DNA of 64,000 bases from positions 176,577 to 240,576 of the forward strand of contig NZ_JQKI01000005.1 of NCBI RefSeq assembly GCF_000745965.1. The letters run 5' to 3'. This document shows, in pieces, positions 35,808-45,708 of the stretch (the first letter of the stretch is position 1; every line of letters begins with the position of its first letter). The notes below the pieces were generated by a model that saw only the letters and a list, made by a program, of their open reading frames with translations, was not told where the DNA came from and made no database searches. Both the position numbers and the translations under genes were made by a program. The stretch comes from Edaphobacter aggregans DSM 19364 (GTDB lineage Bacteria > Acidobacteriota > Terriglobia > Terriglobales > Acidobacteriaceae).

Positions 35808-35828
35808 TGCCCTCCACCCTGTTCGGCT

Positions 35829-35871
35829 GGGAAGCAATCGCCGCGTTCAATCCACCGGCGATTGCTTTCCC
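35829..35871. terminator. Long stem-loop after the bicupin gene
   Basis: GGGAAGCAATCGCC (35829-35842) pairs with GGCGATTGCTTTCCC (35857-35871), nearly perfect over 14 bp, 20 bases after the stop. No T tract follows, so it may be a factor-dependent terminator or mRNA-protecting hairpin. Confidence 0.6.
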
Positions 35872-35915
35872 GGTTGGAGGGTGAGCGATAGGCCTGCTCT
35901 ATCGCTCCATCCTCA

Positions 35916-36056
35916 TCAGTCCACCCGCGACCGGCCCCAGCTGAACCGCTTCGCAAAGTACAGCGGAGTAGGCCGCCCGGAATAATCCTTCAACAGCCCC
36001 GCCAGCTCAGCCTGGAACGCCGCGTCGTCCTTCGCCTGCGCATAAGCAGAAATCAT
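35916..36056 (-). pseudogene. Chimeric mini-ORF: trpB fragment joined to the tail of the 38062 barrel gene
   Basis: A 46-codon open frame (ATG 36056 to TGA 35916). Its first part, [20 protein letters not shown] then [12 protein letters not shown], copies TrpB; its end, FSWGRSRVD, copies the C-terminus of the protein encoded at 38062-38859. At DNA level 35946-35979 is identical to 33003-33036 (34 nt) and 35918-35948 is identical to 38064-38094 (31 nt), meeting at a shared CCG. It is a rearrangement scar; function is not expected. Confidence 0.85.
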
Positions 36057-36122
36057 CTTGTCCTCAAAGACACATGGCAGGGCAGCGCTCTGCAAGTATC
36101 AGTGTTTGTGAGAGCGACAGCC

Positions 36123-36467
36123 TCAATCAAATTTGCTCTTTTGGCTGGCTAACTGTCGGCGGTTATCTTTAACGGCAATTCGAACTGCATCGAGAAAAAA
36201 TATGCCAATTCCATATGCCAGAGAATTAACCGCCAAGTACGCACTCCAACGGATCCAGTCGTTAGCCTCAATTGCCGACCCAGCCGCTAGTCCTGGTAAC
36301 AGCGCTGATATGAAGAATGGCTTAGGCATCATCGGCTTGTCTCGGTACGGTATCAGCCAGCTAAAAAACATGGAGGCGGCCGAGAGAATCAGGGTTATCC
36401 CCAGCCCCCCGGTCAAATATAGGACTACTCGTCGCCTTATAAAGCAAGGGGTCTTGAAGATCTCCAT
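36123..36467 (-). CDS. Small membrane protein, unknown
   Basis: 114 residues with three probable TM segments (about 15-36 VLYLTGGLGITLILSAASMF, 48-65, 75-100). It lies in an AT-rich patch (about 36060-36520) unlike its surroundings, next to the chimeric scar, which suggests foreign origin. No family recognised. ATG 36467 has AGGCGG further upstream but no strong site, so the start is uncertain. Confidence 0.55.
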   Translation of the reverse strand: MEIFKTPCFIRRRVVLYLTGGLGITLILSAASMFFSWLIPYRDKPMMPKPFFISALLPGLAAGSAIEANDWIRWSAYLAVNSLAYGIGIFFLDAVRIAVKDNRRQLASQKSKFD

Positions 36468-36514
36468 CCGAGTCCGCCTAAGTGTTCCGAATCGCTATTA
36501 TGAGCCGTCATCGT

Positions 36515-37975
36515 TCAAGGCTCCAGTACAAACTTCCGTATCGCAATCTGCGCCCCCGTCGTAGCCCGCGCCGGAGCCGAGTGCACCACCACCGTAATCT
36601 CATCGAACATCACACCATCCATCGCCGCCGGCACTGGAAACCGCAGCCGCTCCTCCGGCGGACTCCCCGTCGCCGGCCCCCGCAGACTCACCCGCTGTTC
36701 GCTCGAAGGAATCACCGCCGTACCCAGATAGTGCGGAGCCTGCGCCGCGGCCACCGCATTCACCCTTGCCTTCTCCGACCTGTCATCAGCCTTCTTCCGC
36801 ACCCAAAGCTCCAGCGCAATCGTCCCCTCGCGACGATCGCCATTCTGCACCACCAGGTCCATCGCGCTGCAGCACCCCAGGTCCATCGGCGTGTCCAACT
36901 TCTGGTGAGCCTCCATCAGCAGCGGATATCGATCCGACGACCGTATCGTCGTCTTCAGCGTGCTTCCCTTCACCACCTTCGCCGTCGGTCGCGGCTGCTT
37001 GTCCGGCGCCTTGAAGAACCAGTACTGTCCGTCAAACGGAATCTCCATCGGCTCGGCGATCTTCACGCCGAACGTCGGCACCAGCTCGCGCTTCACCGGC
37101 AGCGAGATCTTCTTATGCTCATCGCTCAACGGCAGCAGGATGATCCCCACATAGCCCTCGCTGTTCTGCGGCTGCGCACTGGAAGCTGCTTCGGCTACTC
37201 GCGGCCGGGGCGTCCCATGAAGCAATCGAAACGGCGCCACCCGCAGGTACGGCAGCAGCGCAATTACCGTAAACACAAACGCAGCCGCCGTAAGCCAGAC
37301 CTGTCGCGGCCGCGAGATCATCGGTCCCATACCCGCATCGACTCTCGTCTTCTGTGTCGCCCTCCATCCCAGCACAGCAGCACACACACCCACCGCCACC
37401 GAGGCCAGCGTGAACCGCCGTGCCGCCATCAACGCTACAGCCGCTTCAACCAGCACCGCCAGCAGAAACGAAGGAAGAATCATCCGCCGGAACGCCCCCG
37501 CCTCAAACTGAAACCCGACGCCATGCACCGGACTCTGCAACTCGCCCGGCACCTCGGCCGCGGCCTCCACATCGCATCGCTTCAAAAAGATGCCAAGGAT
37601 CGCCAGGCACACGCATCCGGCCAGCAGCATCAGCAGCGACCACGTCTCCACAAACAGCACCCATGCCGGAATCCACAGCGCCGCCAGACACGCCGCCCGT
37701 ACCACCGGTGTCGCCAGCCGTCGACCTCCCGGAACCGCGCTCGCGCAGATCGTGCGCACCACGAATCCGCACACCATCACCGCCACGAGCAGCAGCGACG
37801 CCGCGAGCAACACCGCTCCAAATCTGGGAAGCGTCCCACGCCGCAGCCACGAGCAAACAAAGTCCAGCACCCACGCCGCGACAATGATGCCGGGAATCAT
37901 CGGCCACACCGGAGCGCGCGCCGCCGCCACTGGGCTCACTCCGGCACTCGTCTGCGACTCCGCACGCTGCGCCAT
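36515..37975 (-). CDS. Multi-spanning membrane protein, unknown
   Basis: 486 residues from ATG 37975 (MAQRAESQTSAGVSP, with AGAGGG upstream). About eight hydrophobic segments fill residues 25-260 (for example GAVLLAASLLLVAVMVCGFV and ACLAALWIPAWVLFVETWSL); the C-terminal 220 residues are a soluble, beta-rich domain (EGYVGIILLPLSDEHKKISL ... FDGQYWFFKAPDKQPRP). No catalytic motif is seen. The frame is open upstream to 38245, but that part only shadows the neighbouring gene. Possibly linked to the barrel gene 86 bp upstream. Confidence 0.78.
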   Translation of the reverse strand: MAQRAESQTSAGVSPVAAARAPVWPMIPGIIVAAWVLDFVCSWLRRGTLPRFGAVLLAASLLLVAVMVCGFVVRTICASAVPGGRRLATPVVRAACLAALWIPAWVLFVETWSLLMLLAGCVCLAILGIFLKRCDVEAAAEVPGELQSPVHGVGFQFEAGAFRRMILPSFLLAVLVEAAVALMAARRFTLASVAVGVCAAVLGWRATQKTRVDAGMGPMISRPRQVWLTAAAFVFTVIALLPYLRVAPFRLLHGTPRPRVAEAASSAQPQNSEGYVGIILLPLSDEHKKISLPVKRELVPTFGVKIAEPMEIPFDGQYWFFKAPDKQPRPTAKVVKGSTLKTTIRSSDRYPLLMEAHQKLDTPMDLGCCSAMDLVVQNGDRREGTIALELWVRKKADDRSEKARVNAVAAAQAPHYLGTAVIPSSEQRVSLRGPATGSPPEERLRFPVPAAMDGVMFDEITVVVHSAPARATTGAQIAIRKFVLEP

Positions 37976-38061
37976 GCGAACCCTCTCCGATGTCGCAAGA
38001 AGAATCGCACAGAATGCGTCGCATCCCCGCCTGCCGCAGCAAATATTTTTTTGCGCGCCTG

Positions 38062-38859
38062 CTAGTCCACCCGCGACCGGCCCCAGCTGAACCGCCGCCC
38101 CACAATCGCCTTCACGATCAGGTGGTCCGTCGAAGCCGTCGCCCCCACCCCCACGCCGAAGTTCAGCTCCCACTTCGGCGAGACGTTCAGGTCCGTCACC
38201 GCGAAGATCTGCTGCTGCTGGTCGTGCAGCGCATCGAACGACCACACCCGCCCGAACGCCCCGTAGTACTCAAACCCACCCGAGATCTTCTTCGTGAAGT
38301 CGTACCCCACCTTCGCCGCCGGCGCAAAGCCCACGCCCTGCTTCGTGTCCGGCCCATGCCACGTCCGCTCCAGCGCCGGGTTCACCGCGAAGTACCACCG
38401 CCCGATCGACTTGTCCACGATCGGTCGTATCTCCCACGTCCACGTATCCGGCGAGTACTGCGACCTCTGGTACCCCACCTCCGTCGAAAGGCTCACCCCC
38501 ACCGGCCAGTGCCACGAGTCCGGCACGCGCACCCGCGGCCGTATATGGTCGCCCACCCACTGCACCCCATGCCCGTCCTGCCAGCTCGTGAAGACATAGA
38601 AGCCCACCTCCGACCAGCTGTTCAGTCCCTGCGTGATCTCCAGCGTCTCGTGCAGCTGATGGTTCGTCGGATACGTCCCGTCGTCGGTCTTCGTCGAGCC
38701 CTTCGGCGTAAAGTTCGAGTGAATCTCCACCATCGTCGACTTCGGAGCCACCGTGTCCGACCCGTATACCTGAATCTCGTAATTGCCCTGCGCCCGCGCG
38801 CAGACCGCGCCCAGCAGAACAATCCATGCCATCAAACGGTGCAGCCTGTATCGTCGCAA
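38062..38859 (-). CDS. Outer-membrane beta-barrel protein, unknown
   Basis: 265 residues. Signal peptide (about 1-24, cleavage ARA-QGN) and a strand pattern with alternating residues and many aromatics (EVGFYVFTSWQDG, EVGYQRSQYSPDTWTWEIRP, KVGYDFTKKISGGFEYYGAF), characteristic of transporter-like outer-membrane barrels. The C-terminal strand [19 protein letters not shown] is unusual in ending on hydrophilic residues; a copy of its last 31 bases occurs at 35918-35948. It lies downstream of the multicopper oxidase on the same strand (27-bp gap), so the two may be co-transcribed. Confidence 0.8.
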   Translation of the reverse strand: MRRYRLHRLMAWIVLLGAVCARAQGNYEIQVYGSDTVAPKSTMVEIHSNFTPKGSTKTDDGTYPTNHQLHETLEITQGLNSWSEVGFYVFTSWQDGHGVQWVGDHIRPRVRVPDSWHWPVGVSLSTEVGYQRSQYSPDTWTWEIRPIVDKSIGRWYFAVNPALERTWHGPDTKQGVGFAPAAKVGYDFTKKISGGFEYYGAFGRVWSFDALHDQQQQIFAVTDLNVSPKWELNFGVGVGATASTDHLIVKAIVGRRFSWGRSRVD

Positions 38860-38886
38860 AGCGTCTTCCCTTAGCCCTTTTCCGAG

Positions 38887-40251
38887 TCAGGAGCACCGGA
38901 ATAGCATCATGAAGCCCATGTCCATGTGGTCCTGCTGATGACAGTGAAACAGTGAAAGCCCCGGCGCATTCGCCGTGAACTCCACCTCTGCCTCCGTCCC
39001 TGCCTTCACTAAAACCGTATCCTTCATGACCCCGCGCGTCTCTCGCCCGGCCATCTTCTTCAGCTCAAACGTGTGGCGATGCAAATGCACCGGATGGTCG
39101 TCCATGCTCTTGTTCCGAAACACGAGGCGGTAGCGCTGCCCCTGGCGCAGCGCCACCGTCTCGGTATCGGGGAACGACTTTCCATTGATCATCCAGCGGT
39201 CCATCGCTCCATGCCCTGCAAACTTCGACTCAAAGACCAATGGGATCGAAGTCACATTAACCGGCGCTGAAGGCACCGCCGCACCATCCTGCGGCGCACT
39301 CGCGCCAAATTGCAGATAATCCCAGTCGAGCGTCTGCGGCTGCTGCCACACCGGCTTGCCCGTGCGCCCCGCATACTCCACCACCATCCCCATTCCCGCG
39401 GCCATCACGCTCCTGCGGACCTCGCCCAGCGCCCACACCCCGGGGTTATCCATCACCAACTCGGCCGACACACGCTCCGCCGGCGAGAGATGCAGCATCG
39501 ACACCTCGCACGGTGTCGGCACCGCACTTCCATCCAGCGTCACCACGCGAAACTTATGCCCCGTCATCGCAATCCAGTGCGGGTCCGTCGCGCTCGTGTT
39601 CACCACGTGCAGCAGCACACGCTGCCCCTGCTTCACCCTCAGCGGCTCGCCAAACCCCAGCCTCTTCCCGTTGATCGTCGAGTGGCGATACACCGGGCTC
39701 ATCGATCCGTCATCGCTCCCCACCATCACGCCGTCCCAGTCGTGCAGCGCCAGAAAGACCTCCTGGTCATACCGCGCCGGATTCTCCCTCGGCTCCACCA
39801 GCAGAAACCCATGCAGCCCCGTGTACAGCCCGCGCTTCAGGTCGTGCCCCGCCATCACATGCGTGTGATACCACCGAAACCCCGCCGGATACGGCGTAAA
39901 TGTGTACCGCGCGCTAGCGCCCGCCGCAATGTGCGGCGTCCCCTCCTCCATCGCGCCGTCGACCTCCGGCGGAAGAAACAACCCATGCCAATGAACGACC
40001 TCATCGTCCTCGCTGCGGTTGGCCACCTCCACCGTCACCGGCACGCCCTCCTTCATCCGCAGCACCGCCCCCGGAACCTGCCCGTTGTACGCCATCGTCT
40101 TCACGAACTTCTTCGGCGCAACCTCCAGCGAATACGGCGCAATCGTCAGCGAATAATCCGCCGCCGCCAGCGCAAGCGCCTTGCCCACCATGGACGCGCC
40201 CGCTGCCACGCCCGCCAAACCTAAAAATCTACGTCGGGAGACCACCGCCAA
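38887..40251 (-). CDS. Tat-exported multicopper oxidase
   Basis: 454 residues. Tat signal VSRRRFLGLAGVAAGASM. All four copper motifs are visible: VHWHGLF, WYHTHVM, DDHPVHLHRHTFEL and SLFHCHQQDHMDMGFM. The last carries the type 1 Cys, His and Met with the HCH type 2/3 cluster. The three-cupredoxin layout resembles CueO/CopA-like oxidases, but there is no long Met-rich insert; GHDLKRGLYTG and the Met-rich ends (MAAGMGMVVEY, MDMGFMM) leave copper or manganese oxidation as well as phenol oxidation possible. Confidence 0.92.
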   Translation of the reverse strand: MAVVSRRRFLGLAGVAAGASMVGKALALAAADYSLTIAPYSLEVAPKKFVKTMAYNGQVPGAVLRMKEGVPVTVEVANRSEDDEVVHWHGLFLPPEVDGAMEEGTPHIAAGASARYTFTPYPAGFRWYHTHVMAGHDLKRGLYTGLHGFLLVEPRENPARYDQEVFLALHDWDGVMVGSDDGSMSPVYRHSTINGKRLGFGEPLRVKQGQRVLLHVVNTSATDPHWIAMTGHKFRVVTLDGSAVPTPCEVSMLHLSPAERVSAELVMDNPGVWALGEVRRSVMAAGMGMVVEYAGRTGKPVWQQPQTLDWDYLQFGASAPQDGAAVPSAPVNVTSIPLVFESKFAGHGAMDRWMINGKSFPDTETVALRQGQRYRLVFRNKSMDDHPVHLHRHTFELKKMAGRETRGVMKDTVLVKAGTEAEVEFTANAPGLSLFHCHQQDHMDMGFMMLFRCS

Positions 40252-40426
40252 ATTCTAAACCCGCAACAGGCAACCCCGGCGCGCCTGCCAACCATCGCGA
40301 CATTGGCAATCGAACGGTTCTCAGGCAACCATTTCTCCGGTTGTCGAAATTAATCTTTCGCCGCGCGGCCAGCCCACCACAGGCGGCATGCAATCCAACG
40401 TTCTCAGGAAACGAACGGAGGATATC

Positions 40427-40792
40427 ATGAAACTCCGAAACACGGCCGCTTTTGCAACACTCGGCACCATCCTCTCCCTCCCCCTCTCGCTCGCAGCGCA
40501 GGACTACGCCCTTCTCCAGCGCGTCTCCCAGTCCCAGTCTCAGTCCGCGCATGATCGCGCCGAGCGTGAGCAGACCGAGAAGGACCACCGCAACCACACC
40601 GGCGCCAAGATCGTCGGAGGCTCCGCCGCCGGAGGTGCCATCATCGGCGGACTCGCCGGAGGCGGTAAAGGCGCGCTCATCGGCGGCGCCGCAGGCGCAG
40701 GCGGAGGAGCCATCGCCAACAAAGTCCGCAAAGATAAAGCCGTAAAGAAGCGCGAGCAGCAGCAACAGCGTGAGTACGACCATCGCGAATAA
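40427..40792 (+). CDS. Exported glycine-zipper protein
   Basis: 121 residues from ATG 40427 (CGGAGG site just upstream). Signal peptide MKLRNTAAFATLGTILSLPL; a Gln/Ser and charged helix (QSQSQSAHDRAEREQTEKDH); then a glycine zipper of GxxxG type (KIVGGSAAGGAIIGGLAGGG, about 60-95); then a Lys/Arg/Gln tail. Glycine-zipper proteins often insert in the outer membrane or in envelope stress layers; function unknown. The preceding 40252-40426 is intergenic. Confidence 0.8.
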   Translation: MKLRNTAAFATLGTILSLPLSLAAQDYALLQRVSQSQSQSAHDRAEREQTEKDHRNHTGAKIVGGSAAGGAIIGGLAGGGKGALIGGAAGAGGGAIANKVRKDKAVKKREQQQQREYDHRE

Positions 40793-40902
40793 CGCGCCAA
40801 GAGAGGACCGCATGGCAATCTACAGCAACACGATGCTCGGAAATGTGAATGCGCGCGTTCGCGTCAGGGGAGAAGTTAGGGCGACCGCGTGCTCAGCGGG
40901 TG

Positions 40903-43332
40903 CTATATCTTTTGCACCCGCTGGACCTCCCGAACACCAGGCACACGCCGCAGCCGCTCCACCAGACGGTTCAGGTGCCGCACGTCCACCGTCTCGATCA
41001 CAAAGTCCACCACCGCCATCCCATCCCCGGCGGCCTTCGAATCCACGCTTCGAATATTTGTGTCGTCATCCGAGATGATCGCCGTAAACTCCTTCAACAT
41101 CCCCGTGCGGTCCTCGCAGATCACCGTCAGCTTCACCGGATACGTCTGCGCCTTCGCCACCCCTCGCTCCGCCGGCGTCGGCGCCCACTCCACCTGAATC
41201 CTCCGGTCCGACTCATACAGCAGGTTCTGCACATTCGGACAGCTCCGCGCGTGCACCGCCACACCCTTGCCTCGCGTCACGTAGCCGATAATCTCCTCGC
41301 CGCGAATCGGATTACAACATCGCGCGCGATACACCAGCAGATCGTCCTGCCCCTCCACCTGCAGCGACTCCGAGCCCCTGCCGAAGAAGACGCGCTTCAC
41401 CGCCTCCGACATCTGGCCGATCGTGTTCCCTACGGTTCCCGGCTCAGGGTGCGCGGGCTCCGGAACCATCGTCGAGCCCGGCTCCAGCTTGTTCAGCACC
41501 TGCCGCGACGAGTACTTCCCAAACCCCACCGCCGCCAGCAGCTCCGCCTCGCTCGTCATGCCGTACTCGGTCGCTACGCGGTCGTAGTCCGCCGTCGTGA
41601 ACTTATGCAGCGACAGCTTGAACTTCCTCGCCTCGCGGTCCAGCAGCTTGCGCCCGATCTCCATCGCGCGCTGCCGCTGATGCTCGTTCAGCCAGTGCTT
41701 GATCTTGTTGCGAGCCTTGCTGCTCTTCGTAAAACTCAGCCAGTCGCGGCTCGGAGTATGCCCTGCCTGCGTCGTGATCTCAACGATGTCGCCGTTCTTC
41801 AGCTTCGTCCGCAGCGGAACGATGCGCCCATTCACCTTCGCCCCGACTGTCGTGTTCCCCACCTCGGTGTGGATCGCATACGCGAAGTCCACCGGGCTCG
41901 CGTCTTTCGGCAGAACAACAACCTTGCCTTTGGGAGTGAACGTGTAGACCTCCTCCGGGTACAGGTCGATCTTCAGCGTCGACATGAACTCGTTGGGGTC
42001 GGACATCTCCCTCTGCCACTCCATCAGCTGCCGCACCCACGCCAGCCTCTGCTCGTCCTTCGCGCTGACGTTGTCGTCCGCCTTGTACTTCCAGTGCGCC
42101 GCGATGCCCTCCTCCGCGACGCGGTGCATATCCTCCGTGCGAATCTGCACTTCGAACTGGTGCCCACCCTCCGCGATCAGCGTCGTATGCAGCGACTGAT
42201 AGAGATTCGGCCGCGGCATCGCAATAAAGTCCTTGATGCGCCCCGGCACCGGCCTCCATATCGAGTGCAGCAGCCCCAGCAGCGCATAGCAGTCCTGCAC
42301 CGTCTGCGTGATCACCCGGATCGCCAGCAGGTCGTACACCTGGTCCACCGGAATCTTCTGGTCCTGCAGCTTCTGCTGGATCGAATAAAGCCGCTTGATC
42401 CTCCACTCCACGCGCCCCGGAATCTTGAACTCGCGCAACTTCTCTTCCATGCGCGTCACAATCTTCTTCAGGAACTCCTCGCCCGCACCGCGCAGCGCCT
42501 CCACCTCATGCGACAGCTGCTCGTATGCAAATTCGTCCGTGTACCGAAACGCCAGGTCCTCCAACTCGCCGCGCAGCTTGCCCATGCCCAGCCGGTGCGC
42601 CAGCGGAGCGTAGATCTCCAGCGTCTCTCGTGCTATCTTCTGCTGCTTCTCCGGCTTCAGGTGTTCCAGCGTCCGCATGTTGTGCAGCCGGTCCGCCAGC
42701 TTGATGATCACCACGCGAACATCCGTCACCATCGCCAGCAGCATCTTGCGGATGTTCTCCGCCTGGTGGTCCTCGCGATTCGCAAACTTGATCTTGTCCA
42801 GCTTCGTCACGCCCTCGACGATGTGCGCCACCTGCTCGCCGAACTTCTTCCCAATCTCCTCCGAGCTGACGTCCGTGTCCTCCACGGCGTCATGCAGCAG
42901 CCCCGCCGCAATCGCCGTCGAGTCCATCTTCAGCTCCGCCAGCACCTGACCCACCTCCAGCGGATGGATCACATACGGCTCGCCGCTCGCCCTCTTCTGC
43001 CCCTCATGCTGCTGCAAACAAAACGCCCACGCCTTGCGAATGATCTCCAGATCATCCGCCGGCCGGTTCGCATGCACCGTGTCCAGCAGCCTCTTAAACT
43101 TTTCGTCGATGGTCCTGACATCGCTCTCAGACAACCCCGCCAGGCGCGACGCCGAGGACTCCCAGGACTTCCCCTCCGGCGCAGACACCTCCGCACCCGA
43201 AGCAGCCCCTCCAATCTCAGCCGGTGGAGTCACGTTCAACTCGACACCCGCATCGGTAACTGGATTCAGCGGCTGGCTCTCAGGTTTGTCCTGCATCCCT
43301 GGCTTCGTCGAGGCCGGGTGAGCGATTGCCAT
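40903..43332 (-). CDS. spoT: Bifunctional (p)ppGpp synthetase/hydrolase RelA/SpoT
   Basis: 809 residues with the full long-RSH order: HD hydrolase (about 95-245; GEPYVIHPLEVGQVLAEL and AAGLLHDAVEDTDV), synthetase (about 310-425; YSIQQKL, VYDLLAIRVI, YQSLHTTLI, FEVQIRTEDMHRVAEEG), TGS (about 465-530; YTFTPKGKVVVLPKDASPVD), helical/zinc-finger region (YRARCCNPIRGEEIIGYVTRG) and C-terminal ACT (about 725-800). It controls the stringent response. Residues 1-65 are a non-conserved Pro/Glu-rich extension. The HD catalytic HD pair is intact, so it should both make and degrade (p)ppGpp. Confidence 0.95.
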   Translation of the reverse strand: MAIAHPASTKPGMQDKPESQPLNPVTDAGVELNVTPPAEIGGAASGAEVSAPEGKSWESSASRLAGLSESDVRTIDEKFKRLLDTVHANRPADDLEIIRKAWAFCLQQHEGQKRASGEPYVIHPLEVGQVLAELKMDSTAIAAGLLHDAVEDTDVSSEEIGKKFGEQVAHIVEGVTKLDKIKFANREDHQAENIRKMLLAMVTDVRVVIIKLADRLHNMRTLEHLKPEKQQKIARETLEIYAPLAHRLGMGKLRGELEDLAFRYTDEFAYEQLSHEVEALRGAGEEFLKKIVTRMEEKLREFKIPGRVEWRIKRLYSIQQKLQDQKIPVDQVYDLLAIRVITQTVQDCYALLGLLHSIWRPVPGRIKDFIAMPRPNLYQSLHTTLIAEGGHQFEVQIRTEDMHRVAEEGIAAHWKYKADDNVSAKDEQRLAWVRQLMEWQREMSDPNEFMSTLKIDLYPEEVYTFTPKGKVVVLPKDASPVDFAYAIHTEVGNTTVGAKVNGRIVPLRTKLKNGDIVEITTQAGHTPSRDWLSFTKSSKARNKIKHWLNEHQRQRAMEIGRKLLDREARKFKLSLHKFTTADYDRVATEYGMTSEAELLAAVGFGKYSSRQVLNKLEPGSTMVPEPAHPEPGTVGNTIGQMSEAVKRVFFGRGSESLQVEGQDDLLVYRARCCNPIRGEEIIGYVTRGKGVAVHARSCPNVQNLLYESDRRIQVEWAPTPAERGVAKAQTYPVKLTVICEDRTGMLKEFTAIISDDDTNIRSVDSKAAGDGMAVVDFVIETVDVRHLNRLVERLRRVPGVREVQRVQKI

Positions 43333-43367
43333 AGTTCATTATAGGCCGCGACGCAAACTTCGGCCCG

Positions 43368-45067
<1,700 letters not shown>

Positions 45068-45708
45068 AAGTTCTGACTCCCTGTTGTACCGTCCACGCGC
45101 CTTGAACGCTAACATGGGTAGGCGTGTAAAAGACATAGTAATGAGGTGGATAAGTGCCATTACCACCTACGCCATTCTCATGGCGTAGGTACATTTTTTT
45201 CCACGACCTTCAGCTATGGAGGCGACGGCTACGCACTCGTGGTTTCCTTCACTGACTCACATAATGCGTCGCATCCTGCACCAAGACATTTCCTGCAGAC
45301 TCGCGTACCTAGTCATCGCACACACCTCACGCACAGAATGTCCTTCAGCTCAGCCTCACCAGCCTAAACCCGCCCCAGATATCCGTCATGCTCCCGATAT
45401 CCGTCATTCTGAGCGAAGCGAAGAATCCCAGTAGTTCTTCCGGCCGATCGAAAATGACCGCCATCACAATGTTCGTTCCAAATCGAAGCCGGGTGCCGGG
45501 TGCCCCATTCATGCAGCTTCATCGCATGAGTGGGACAATCGCGCGAAAAGCGAGATCCGCCTTATAACTCGATCACCACCACCTCACGCACAAAACCCCC
45601 GCGACAACTTGGGCTGAAGCGCCGCGAGGGCTCAAGATTCTAAGCCCTGGAGGACGATAGAATCTTGAACCCACTATAGACAACACACCGCACGTTAGCC
45701 CAGAGAAA
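45068..45708. other. Gene-less stretch with dispersed repeats
   Basis: No gene is supported. Contains a partial tandem gatatccgtcat (45378-45410), the dispersed word gtcattctgagcgaagcgaa (from 45403; also at 63333), and a block gccgggtgccgggtgcccca ... gcgcgaaaagcgagatccgcc (about 45490-45562), related to copies at 30730, 48950 and 63480. Confidence 0.7.

Noticed and set aside
35930..36060. A second tryptophan synthase beta gene
   Set aside because: Only about 35 codons match TrpB, without the PLP lysine; it is a recombination scar.
40849..43344. An 831-codon plus-strand frame
   Set aside because: Shadow of the RelA/SpoT gene; the product is Arg/His/Leu-rich and lacks any domain.
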